Assembly (NCBI RefSeq): GCF_004765605.1
Contig: NZ_SRLC01000001.1
Span: 2,790,001-2,854,000, forward strand
From: Hymenobacter aquaticus
GTDB taxonomy: Bacteria; Bacteroidota; Bacteroidia; Cytophagales; Hymenobacteraceae
Direction: 5' to 3'
Length of the DNA stretch: 64,000 nt
The stretch's first letter is position 1; each line of letters starts with the position of its first letter. Shown one piece after another: positions 15,262 to 23,114 of the stretch. The notes under the pieces were generated by a model. It was not told the origin of the DNA. It was given only the letters and a program-made list of their open reading frames with translations, and did not search any database. Made by a program: the position numbers and the translations under genes.

Positions 15262-15761
15262 GGACTACAGGCTCCTACGCCCCCTGGGTATCACCGATTA
15301 CCGCTGGCAGTATACGCCCCAGCACGTGGTGAACCCTGCGGGCAGCCTTCAACTCCGCGCGCTGGACTTCGCCAAGTACGGCCAACTGGACCAGAACGGT
15401 GGCAGTGGCAGAGGCGGCAACTGCTGCCCGCCGCGTGGGTCGCTAAAACATTCACGAAACACGTCGCCATTCCCAATCGGGTCAACGAGCCTTACGGGTA
15501 TCTGTTCCAGAGCAAAACGTACCAGGTGCAAGGCAAGGTCTGCGAGACGTTCTATGGCGCGGGCAACGGCGGCAACATTTTTTTGTATTCCCGACCAGGC
15601 GCTGGCCGTGGTGGTAACGGCTACCGCGTACGGAGCCGCCTACTCACCCGCAAGTGGACAGGATGATGACCGGCTTTATTCTGCCGGCCGAGCCAGGGGC
15701 TGGCGCGAATAAGGCAGCCGTCCGCTCTGCCTTGCCAACGCCCTTGGGCAGGCGGCCCTAA
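15262..15761 (+). pseudogene. Decayed C-terminal part of a serine beta-lactamase-like hydrolase
   Basis: Three reading frames must be joined. Frame 1 gives LLRPLGITDYRWQYTP and NPAGSLQLRALDFAKYGQL. From about 15399 another frame gives RQLLPAAWVAKTFTKHVAIP, VNEPYGYLFQSKTYQVQGK and FYGAGNGGN. After a run of seven T near 15580 the first frame returns with FCIPDQALAVVVTATAYGAA, and a final shift near 15645 gives PQVDRMMTGFILPAEP before a TAA at 15759-15761. This is the C-terminal half of a class C beta-lactamase-fold serine hydrolase of the 6-aminohexanoate-dimer hydrolase type. The catalytic SxxK part is absent. Confidence 0.78.
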
Positions 15762-15893
15762 CTACGGTTGCTCGCGCTTACGGCGCACCGTGCGAAGGAA
15801 ACGGCGGGTTCTCGCCTCCTCAACAGCTTGCGCAGCCACGTCATCACCTAAAGCTGCCATGTAACCTTTGTACCAAACTTTTACCCGAGGCCA

Positions 15894-17207
15894 CTATTCC
15901 AGTACCGAGAGATTATAGGCAATTTCAGCCTGTAACGCTGCATAAGGCACTTGCCGCAGCTGCTGGCCGTTGCGCACGGCCAGGGCCGCCAACGCCCCGC
16001 AGGCTTCGCCGGTAGCCGAGGAAGTAGGCATAATGCGGATGGCGCTGTGGCCTTCGCGGGTGGAAGAGATGCAGCGGCCGGCCACCAGCAGGTTGTCGGC
16101 CTGCTGCACCAGCAGGGAGCGAAGCGGCACCTCATAGTACTGGCCTTCTTCTACGTGCTCCAGCACGGAGCTCTCCCCTTTCTGCCCGTGGATGTCGATG
16201 CCGTAGCTGGAGCGGGCCACCGGATCCGGGAACTTGTGCATGTTGCGCACGTCGGCCCCCGTTACGGCGTAGTCGCCGACGGCGCGGCGGGTTTCGCGCA
16301 CGCCCACCTGCACAGCCGTTTCCACGAGGTAGGAGTTCTCGAAGCCGGGCAGCTCCTGCTGAATCAGCCGTACCAGCTGATCAACCTGATTGCGGCCGGT
16401 GAGCTCGGCAGCCGTCAGGTCGGGCGAGGAGGAGCCGTCGAGGCCCAGCACGTTGCTGGTGTTGAAGGAGCCTTCGCCGCTGCCGGGCAGGGTGGTAAAG
16501 AAGATATACTCGATTTCCGGGGGCAGGCGCTTTTCGGCAATGGCGCGGCGCACGTTGCTCCAGTAGCCCGCCACCGACACGATTTTCGAGAAATCGAAGT
16601 CGTAGGTCATCCAGTCGAAGAAGTCGTGCTTGTTGGCCTGGGCATAGTCGGTGGCCCGCTGAATATCGATGCCGCCCATGCGGAAAAACAGCGTCAGGGC
16701 CTGCAGCAGGCCGGTTTGCTCGTCGCCCTTCACCCACGGAAAGTTGCCCAAGAACACCAGCTGTGCGTCGCCGGTTGTATCGATGAACACCTCCCCGGCT
16801 ATTATTACTTCGCGGCCATCAACCAGAATATCCAGGGCGGCGAGGCGGTTACCGTCGCGCTGCACCCGCGCAATTTCGCCGTGCAGCAGCACCGTCACGC
16901 CGGCCGCCCGCAGCAGCTCGTAAGCCGAGGAGCGAAAGGCGCTGGCGTAGAATCCGTTGTCAATCATGCCGTTCTGGCGGCGCATTCCGTTTTCCAGGTC
17001 CTCGAACACGCCCCGCACCAGCGGCTGGCCGTGCACGGTGTGCTTCATAAACGGCCCGACCATCCCGGCCGTGCTCATGCCGCCCACGAAGCCGTAGTGC
17101 TCCACCAGCAGCACCGAGGCACCCATCCGCCCGGCCTTCACCGCCGCCCCGATGCCGGCAATGCCGGCCCCGGCCACAATCACATCGTATTTTTGCTTTA
17201 GCTCCAT
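15894..17207 (-). CDS. Cytoplasmic FAD-dependent oxidoreductase (FAD_oxidored family)
   Basis: A 437-residue flavoprotein. The N terminus has the Rossmann dinucleotide motif DVIVAGAGIAGIGAAVKAG ending in an acidic residue (LLVEHYGFVGG), followed by the family block STAGMVGP. A second FAD block near the C terminus reads LLVAGRCISS and then SAIRIMPTSSATGEACG. No signal peptide, so it acts in the cytoplasm. PF12831-type proteins are often linked to SusC/SusD loci, but their substrates are mostly unknown. It is the last gene of the PUL that begins with the sigma factor at 33561, and follows a shorter paralogue 66 bp upstream. Confidence 0.88.
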   Translation of the reverse strand: MELKQKYDVIVAGAGIAGIGAAVKAGRMGASVLLVEHYGFVGGMSTAGMVGPFMKHTVHGQPLVRGVFEDLENGMRRQNGMIDNGFYASAFRSSAYELLRAAGVTVLLHGEIARVQRDGNRLAALDILVDGREVIIAGEVFIDTTGDAQLVFLGNFPWVKGDEQTGLLQALTLFFRMGGIDIQRATDYAQANKHDFFDWMTYDFDFSKIVSVAGYWSNVRRAIAEKRLPPEIEYIFFTTLPGSGEGSFNTSNVLGLDGSSSPDLTAAELTGRNQVDQLVRLIQQELPGFENSYLVETAVQVGVRETRRAVGDYAVTGADVRNMHKFPDPVARSSYGIDIHGQKGESSVLEHVEEGQYYEVPLRSLLVQQADNLLVAGRCISSTREGHSAIRIMPTSSATGEACGALAALAVRNGQQLRQVPYAALQAEIAYNLSVLE

Positions 17208-17273
17208 AAGGGGGAAAGTATCGTCGGTGGGGAATACGCCGGCGGCGCGGCGCGTCTTCCGGCATTGGTTTGG

Positions 17274-18179
17274 TTACTGAGCTACCGGGCGCGCAGCCTG
17301 GGCGGCCACGGCGGCAGCTTCCAGGTCGGCGGCGCGCTGCAGCCACTGGTGGGGCGCGTAGGAGCGGCCAGCCAGCAGGTCGGCGGCGCTGCCGAAGGCT
17401 TCGCCAGGCTCTGCCGGCGCTGCCTGGTAGAGCAGCTGGGTTTCGGCCGGCACAATCTGCAGGCGGGCACCCAGCGGCGCCAGCGCGGCCGTCAGGGTAT
17501 CCAGCATATCGTTGGCCGTGGTTTCAACGAAGGTGGGATGCGCGGCGGGCAGCCCCAGCGCCAGCCAGTAGCGGCCGTCGGGCAGGCGCACGGCCTGCTG
17601 CAAACCGGCCAGGGCCTGCATGGTGGCGGCGGCGGCTTCGGGCACAGGGCTGGTGAACACGCACAGCCGCGCCCCGGTGAGCTGGCCGGTGCGCCGCACC
17701 AGGCGCGTGAGGTGGCCGGCATCGGTGGCATCGAGCACGCGGCGGGCCCGCACGCTAAACTCGCCTTCCTTACCAATTACGCTCAGCGTGGCGTAGCCAT
17801 CGGGGCCGGCCGGGGCCAGGGCGCGGGCCTTCACGTGAAACAGCAGCGCCACTGCCGATGCCTCCAGCGCGTGCTGCAAGCCGATTTTGATGACTTCCGG
17901 GTTGAGCACGCAGCCTTCCTCTGCCTCATACACGGTAGCGTAGGGGTTGGCGAAGAGCTGCCCAAAAAGCTGCCGGGCGTGGGGCGTGGCCGCCACGGGC
18001 CGCTGCTGCAGGCAGCTCAGACTTTCCGTGACGCTGCCCCCAGGGAAGCCATAAGGATTGAGCACCAGTACGGTGTTGCCGGCGGCGGCGTAGTGCAGCG
18101 CCAGCAGAATACCCCCCACCGAGGCTCCGTACACGACATAGTCGTAGGGCTGCGAATGATTCAGCGAATGAATTTGCAT
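17274..18179 (-). CDS. Short FAD-dependent oxidoreductase-like protein
   Basis: A 301-residue flavoprotein-like protein. It begins with a Rossmann motif, YVVYGASVGGILLALHYAAA, then NPYGFPGGSVTESLSC in the place where the neighbour has YGFVGGMSTAGMV. The middle contains a DATDAGHLTRLV block that resembles the FAD-contact strand. It lacks the C-terminal FAD-closing motif present in its 437-residue neighbour, and the C terminus is Ala-rich and helical. It may be a subunit that pairs with the larger flavoprotein, or a degenerate paralogue. There is no signal peptide. Family certain at the fold level, function unknown. Confidence 0.8.
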   Translation of the reverse strand: MQIHSLNHSQPYDYVVYGASVGGILLALHYAAAGNTVLVLNPYGFPGGSVTESLSCLQQRPVAATPHARQLFGQLFANPYATVYEAEEGCVLNPEVIKIGLQHALEASAVALLFHVKARALAPAGPDGYATLSVIGKEGEFSVRARRVLDATDAGHLTRLVRRTGQLTGARLCVFTSPVPEAAAATMQALAGLQQAVRLPDGRYWLALGLPAAHPTFVETTANDMLDTLTAALAPLGARLQIVPAETQLLYQAAPAEPGEAFGSAADLLAGRSYAPHQWLQRAADLEAAAVAAQAARPVAQ

Positions 18180-18337
18180 AGAGAGAATGAAAAGCGGGCC
18201 GAAGGCCCTGAAGCCACGTCAGCGCGTGCCGGAACTGCTGCTACAGACCATCGGGAAAGAGGTTTCCCTTAATTCTGCAGCCGCAACCCACGGTTTTCCT
18301 GGCAAGTCCGTTGGGCAGCAGCCGTTTGCTTGCCGGC

Positions 18338-19555
18338 CTATTTAGCGTTCATCTGCACCGGCACCAGCGTAATGGGCGTGGGCAGGCAGGATGCGCCGGG
18401 CGGTGAATATGTGAGGTGAATCAGCTGCTCCTGACCGTCGGCGGACGGGGCAAATACCTGGATGACAACGGCCTCGGGCTCCTTTTTGGTGGCCGCCTTA
18501 TCGGAAGGCAGCTTCACGATGCCGCCGGGGTGCAGGCCGGCACTGACCACCACGCTGGTGGCCATGGCCCCGCACCAGTTGTTGTTGGGGCCGCCGCCGC
18601 GGGCGTTGCGCGTGAGCAAGGCCAGGCCCCGGCCGTCGGTGCTGCGCCAGCGGATGTTGATATCGTAGAGCACGCCGTAGTTGCCCTTGAGCACGGCTGT
18701 TTCTGTGGTGTGGCTGGCGGTGCCCTCCACCCACGGGTCGCGCTGGCCGTCGGCCACGGTGATTTCGGCCGCGCCGTGGCGGGTGTCAAACACCGAGTCG
18801 AGCTGCACGCGGTAGTTGCTCACGCCAAACACGCCGCGGCCGGCCCCGCTCTTGCTTTTGCCGGGCAGCACCGGGGGGTTGCGGGCCAGCGCCGTGGGGC
18901 CGGGCGTGCCGGGGTCGGTCTGCAGCACCGTAATTTCGGCCGGCTGATCGATGAGAAACTCGTAGAAGCCGTGCACCAGGTCGTCGTACCTGACGGTGGT
19001 TTTCTCCCATTTTTCGTCCAGGGCCACGGCCTGCCCGGCTTTCACCTGCCGCACCTTCGGGCTGGGCTGCGAGGCGAAGTAGTCGGCCAGGCCCTGGCTG
19101 CCAATCTTGAGGTAGTCGCCGCTGGGCGGCTGCGCCGAATACTTCAGCATCTGCAGGCGCATGGGCCCGGAACCCAGGTTTTTGATGAGGGCCGTGATTT
19201 TGCGGTCCATCTTCTGGGGCTCCTTCACGCCGTTCACGTTGTAGAGGTAGAAGCGCACGGTGCCGGGCAGCACCCGTTCCCGGAACACGGCCGCCTCGGG
19301 CACCCGGATGTACTCCGGGTCGTCGCTGATGAGAAACTGCGGGCCCGGCAGCACCAGCTTGCGGTAGCTTAGCTGCCTGGACTTCTGAAAGGCAAACTCC
19401 GGCAGCTCTACGCTGGCGCCGGGCTTGGCCTGCAGGATGCGGGCGCTGGTAGAGTCGGGCGGCAGCGGCTGGGTAGCCTTCACCGTGATGATGGCGCCGG
19501 CCAGCAGCACCGCCAGGCTGATTTCCTCTTTCCAGATGTTGAAGGAAAATTTCAT
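18338..19555 (-). CDS. Exported protein of unknown family in the PUL
   Basis: A 405-residue protein from the ATG at 19553-19555; ten further codons upstream are open. Residues about 8-28 form a single hydrophobic segment (ISLAVLLAGAIITVKA), a signal peptide or anchor. The rest is predicted mostly beta: LVLPGPQFLISDDPEYI, RVLPGTVRFYLYNVNG, ALIKNLGSGPMRLQML, then a C-terminal half with GVFGVSNYRVQLDSVFDT and VLYDINIRWRSTDGRGLALL. It suggests two beta-sandwich modules, perhaps for carbohydrate binding. No catalytic motif is recognised and I cannot name the family. It lies between a T9SS protein and the FAD genes on the same strand. Confidence 0.7.
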   Translation of the reverse strand: MKFSFNIWKEEISLAVLLAGAIITVKATQPLPPDSTSARILQAKPGASVELPEFAFQKSRQLSYRKLVLPGPQFLISDDPEYIRVPEAAVFRERVLPGTVRFYLYNVNGVKEPQKMDRKITALIKNLGSGPMRLQMLKYSAQPPSGDYLKIGSQGLADYFASQPSPKVRQVKAGQAVALDEKWEKTTVRYDDLVHGFYEFLIDQPAEITVLQTDPGTPGPTALARNPPVLPGKSKSGAGRGVFGVSNYRVQLDSVFDTRHGAAEITVADGQRDPWVEGTASHTTETAVLKGNYGVLYDINIRWRSTDGRGLALLTRNARGGGPNNNWCGAMATSVVVSAGLHPGGIVKLPSDKAATKKEPEAVVIQVFAPSADGQEQLIHLTYSPPGASCLPTPITLVPVQMNAK

Positions 19556-19699
19556 GGCAAAAATGGGGTGGGAAGGGAAAAACAAGGCAGTAAAAAAAGA
19601 AGAGAAACCAGGTTCCTCTTCTTTTTCGACCTAAAGTATACGTGGCGGCCGAAGCATATCCTTCGGCGCACCTACTATCATAACTTATTATCAGATAGA

Positions 19700-21121
19700 T
19701 TATTGAATCATAATTTTACGTGTGCCAACGCCGGCCGGAGCCTGCACCTGCAGCAAATACACGCCGGCGGCCAGCCGCGGCAGGGCAAGCTGCTGACGGC
19801 CCGGCAGGGCAGTGCCCTGCGCCACTACGCGGCCCTGCAAATCCTGCACCTGCCAGGTCTGCACGGTGCGGTCCTGGATGTCGAGCGTGAAAGAGCCGGT
19901 GCTGGGGTTGGGGTGCACCTGCAGAGCGGCGGTGAGGGCGGCCGAGCGGGTGCCCAGCACGGTGGTAGCCGTGGCCGTAGAAGCGGCCGACAGCGCCTCG
20001 CGCAAGGCAAATACTTTGATAAAATACGGCGTGTTGGGGCGCAGACCGGGAATATTGGCCGTGACAGTGGTGATGCCGGCGGCCGGGCTCAGCACCTGCA
20101 CGCGGCCGTAGTCCGGGGTATTGGCCGTGGCGGTGGGGTTGAGGCCAAAATTGGCGCCGCTGGTGCTGTAGTACACCTCGTAGGCAATTTCATCGGCGCC
20201 ATCCGAGAAGCTCACGTTGATGCTGGCGCCGGCGGCCGTGGCCGTCAGGTTGGCGGGCGCGGGCAGCGGTGCTGCTGTGGTAGGTGTGGGGTCGAAGGTG
20301 AAGCTGCGGCGCTGGGCAGCGGTGCTGCTGGTAAGGGCCAGAATGGGGCCGGCCGCCTGAGCATTCACCCCGGAGAAAGCCGCCACGTTGTAGCGGGCCT
20401 CCGGAATGCTGGTGGCCACGTAAATCGTGTTGTAGGTGGGCGGCGTGGTGGTGGCGTCCACTTTGTGGGTCATTCCCACCTGAAAGCCCTTGTTGGCCCC
20501 CGTGGAGCCGATGTTCATGCTGCCATACACGTACTCGATGACGTTGCTGGTTTCGTAGAAGCGCATCTGGTAGGTGGCATCTACGGTGCCGCTGTTGGCC
20601 AGCACGCCCAGGTTCAGGTACTCCACTACCAGCACGCGGTTAGGAGCTGTGCCGGTGGTCTTGTAGTGAATCTTGCCCGTCGATGATGGTCCGATGGTGG
20701 CTACATCGGCGGCGGCAAAGGCCCGGTGGAAGGCGGCAAACCGCTCCAGCCCGCCCGTGAGGGTTGCGGCTACTACCAGGTTTTCCTCGGCCAGGCTCAC
20801 CAGGCCGGTGGTGGTGGCGCTGAACTGGCTGAACCGCTGCCCATAAAACCAGAGGTCAAACCCGATGGGCTGGAACGTGGAGCCGGGCACATTGGTAGCT
20901 CCGGGGCCGAAGAGCTGAGTGGTGCCCGTGCTCATGTCGATGGCCGCGCCGGTGCGGCTGGTAGCCAGGCTGGCGGCCGTGCTGGTAGTCCAGCGGTAGC
21001 GGCTCATATCCAGCTGGGCCTGGGCTGCGTGCGACGAAACGGCCAGCAGCGCGGCCAACGCCGTGAGGCGGGCCAGCCGCTTGGGAGTAGCCTGGTGCAA
21101 AAGAGTAGAAAGTGACTTCAT
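19700..21121 (-). CDS. Secreted fibronectin type III protein with T9SS sorting domain
   Basis: A 473-residue secreted protein. The start at 21119-21121 gives a signal peptide ending AVSSHAAQAQ at about residue 36. Residues about 40-270 form a beta-rich domain (IGFDLWFYGQRFSQFSATTT, VVEYLNLGV, YQMRFYETSNVIEYVYG) like those that open many adhesin-like T9SS substrates. An FN3 domain follows at about 290-380 (LPAPANLTATAAGASINVSF, then GLRPNTPYFIKVFA). The last 75 residues are a type A T9SS sorting domain (LQVHPNPSTGSFTLDI, RLAAGVYLLQVQA). It is probably a surface-bound glycan-binding accessory of the PUL. Confidence 0.85.
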   Translation of the reverse strand: MKSLSTLLHQATPKRLARLTALAALLAVSSHAAQAQLDMSRYRWTTSTAASLATSRTGAAIDMSTGTTQLFGPGATNVPGSTFQPIGFDLWFYGQRFSQFSATTTGLVSLAEENLVVAATLTGGLERFAAFHRAFAAADVATIGPSSTGKIHYKTTGTAPNRVLVVEYLNLGVLANSGTVDATYQMRFYETSNVIEYVYGSMNIGSTGANKGFQVGMTHKVDATTTPPTYNTIYVATSIPEARYNVAAFSGVNAQAAGPILALTSSTAAQRRSFTFDPTPTTAAPLPAPANLTATAAGASINVSFSDGADEIAYEVYYSTSGANFGLNPTATANTPDYGRVQVLSPAAGITTVTANIPGLRPNTPYFIKVFALREALSAASTATATTVLGTRSAALTAALQVHPNPSTGSFTLDIQDRTVQTWQVQDLQGRVVAQGTALPGRQQLALPRLAAGVYLLQVQAPAGVGTRKIMIQ

Positions 21122-21164
21122 AGGAGGGGGAATTGGATGATGAGAACGGGTAAGAGAAAAGCAG

Positions 21165-23018
21165 TTAGCGGCTGAGCTGCACGTTGGCACTGAGCCACTG
21201 GCCGCTGGCCTGGCGGGCCTGCACCACATATTGGCCCGCAGGCAGCGCACTGCGCAGCTGCACGGCGTGGGTGGCCCCCGCCGCCAGCCGCACCGGCTGC
21301 TCATACACCACACGGCCCAGCTGATCGGTCACGCGCACGGCCGTCAAGGTGGTTTCGGCCCGCACCGAGAACGTGCCCTGGCTGGGGTTGGGAAAGGCCT
21401 GTAGCTGGCTCCCGGTAGCTTTGCGCGACTCGCGGGTGCCAAGCGGGACGGCGCGGCCGTCGAGGCGACGGTTGCGCACCAGCAGCACCGCGTCGGCACT
21501 CACGAAGCGGCCGGCGGGCGTGTTGTCGGCACTCAGGCGCACCACGCGCTGACGGCCGGTGCGCAGGTAGAAGTCGCCGAGCTTCACGAAGCCGGCATTG
21601 CTTACGCGGGTTTGGTCTACTGCCACAGTCGTCGTGGTGCCGGTGGCGTCCGTCACCTGGAAGGGCGCGGCCGTATTACGGTTGCTGGAAACCACCTGGT
21701 AAGCGTACACCTCGTACCAGGCATCGGCGGGCACGGTGAGGTAGTAGTCCAGGGCATTGCCGGCGGTGTTGTCGGCGTAGAGGCTGGGGCCGCTGTAGCC
21801 GGGGTTGTTGCTGGTCAGCCAGGTGCCCGAGCGCACGGCATTGGCGGCGTCGGTGATGGGCACCAGCGTCCGGAACGTGCGCCAGTCGGCGGCAGCAAAC
21901 GGCGCGGTGGCGGGCGTGGCGAAGCGCGTGCGGCTCAGGTAGCGGAAGCGCCCGGCCAGATCATCAGCAAACCAGATGGCGCTGCCCAGAAAGCCTTTGC
22001 TGCGCGCCAGATCCAGGTAGCTCACCATCTGCGGGTTGGTGAGCACCACCGACGAGCCGGGGCTGACGGCAAACGACGGATACACCTTCGTGGGGTCGTT
22101 CACCAGGTTTTTGGCGTAGGTGATGTAGCCGTCGTACACGGCCTGGGTGCTGGCGTAGCTCTGCACCTGCACGTTGTCGACCTTGTTGTTATCTACCCAC
22201 CACTTCCAGTCCTGCAGGTACTGGTTGTAGGCCGTGTAGGTGCTGGAGCCGTACTGGCTGGGCGCATTCGACACAATCAGGCGCGGATTCACGGCCTTGA
22301 TGCTGTCGTACACGCGGGCATGGAAGCTGTTGATTTTGTCGGCGCGCCAGCGCATCCAGGCCGCATCGTTGCCGGCTGTGGGCGGAGCCGCGCCGTTGTG
22401 CTCCTGCCGGTAGAGGACGACGGTGAACGGGTCGTAGCCGTAGTCGAGGCTGGCGTAGCGGATGCGGTCCAGCTGAATGCCATCCACGTCGTAGCGGCGG
22501 CTGATTTCGGTGGCCAGGCTGATGAGGAAGTTCTGGGCGGCGGGGTTGCTCTGGGCCATCCAGTAGAAATTGCTGGCCGGGTCGAGCTGCTGGCCGCTGA
22601 GCTTGGTGGCGGTCCAGTCGGGGTGCACGTCCAAGATGGGGCCGCGCACGGCGCCGGGCGCCAGGTTGCCGGTCCAGCCAGCCACGAAGCCGTATTCAAA
22701 CCAGGCCTCCACCCGCAGGCCCACGCGGTGGCCTTCGGCAATGGCTTCGGCCAGGATGTCGCGGTCGGCGTAGGTAGGGTCGGTGCGCAGGCCGGTCTGC
22801 TGGAAGAAGCGCGCACTCTGAAACAGCGGATAGCCGCGGCTCCACACGTTCACATACACCGTGTTGAAGTTGGCCGAGGCTAGGCTGTCCATCTGCTGGG
22901 CAATGGCGGCGCGGCTGCCGAACTTGGTGCGCGTAAGCCAGGTGGCGCGCAGCTCCTGGGCCATGGTAGCGGCCGGCAGCAGCAAGGCCAGAGCGGCGGT
23001 TAGAAAGCGTTTTTTCAT
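21165..23018 (-). CDS. GHL10-type glycosidase-like protein with golvesin-like and T9SS domains
   Basis: A 617-residue exported protein with a signal peptide (residues 1-20, ending ATMA). Residues about 22-365 are a glycosyl hydrolase-like 10 (GHL10/DUF187) TIM barrel: ELRATWLTRTKFGSRAAIAQ, NFNTVYVNVWSRGYPLFQS, EAWFEYGF, VDGIQLDRIRYASLDYGYD. Residues about 390-515 look like a golvesin C-terminal-like beta sandwich (YEVYAYQVVSSNRNTAAPF, GFVKLGDFYLRTGRQRVVRL). The C terminus is a T9SS sorting domain (LQAFPNPSQGTFSV). Family members cleave or bind bacterial or host polysaccharides but specificity is poorly known. It is encoded between the GH20 gene and the FN3 protein. Confidence 0.88.
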   Translation of the reverse strand: MKKRFLTAALALLLPAATMAQELRATWLTRTKFGSRAAIAQQMDSLASANFNTVYVNVWSRGYPLFQSARFFQQTGLRTDPTYADRDILAEAIAEGHRVGLRVEAWFEYGFVAGWTGNLAPGAVRGPILDVHPDWTATKLSGQQLDPASNFYWMAQSNPAAQNFLISLATEISRRYDVDGIQLDRIRYASLDYGYDPFTVVLYRQEHNGAAPPTAGNDAAWMRWRADKINSFHARVYDSIKAVNPRLIVSNAPSQYGSSTYTAYNQYLQDWKWWVDNNKVDNVQVQSYASTQAVYDGYITYAKNLVNDPTKVYPSFAVSPGSSVVLTNPQMVSYLDLARSKGFLGSAIWFADDLAGRFRYLSRTRFATPATAPFAAADWRTFRTLVPITDAANAVRSGTWLTSNNPGYSGPSLYADNTAGNALDYYLTVPADAWYEVYAYQVVSSNRNTAAPFQVTDATGTTTTVAVDQTRVSNAGFVKLGDFYLRTGRQRVVRLSADNTPAGRFVSADAVLLVRNRRLDGRAVPLGTRESRKATGSQLQAFPNPSQGTFSVRAETTLTAVRVTDQLGRVVYEQPVRLAAGATHAVQLRSALPAGQYVVQARQASGQWLSANVQLSR

Positions 23019-23114
23019 AGAAAAGCAGTCGGCAAGAAACGGCTCCCGTGGCCGCAGCGCGGGGTGTGTGCTTACAGACCCGCTTTCGGGTTGAATCCCC
23101 TAAGGGTGCGGGAA

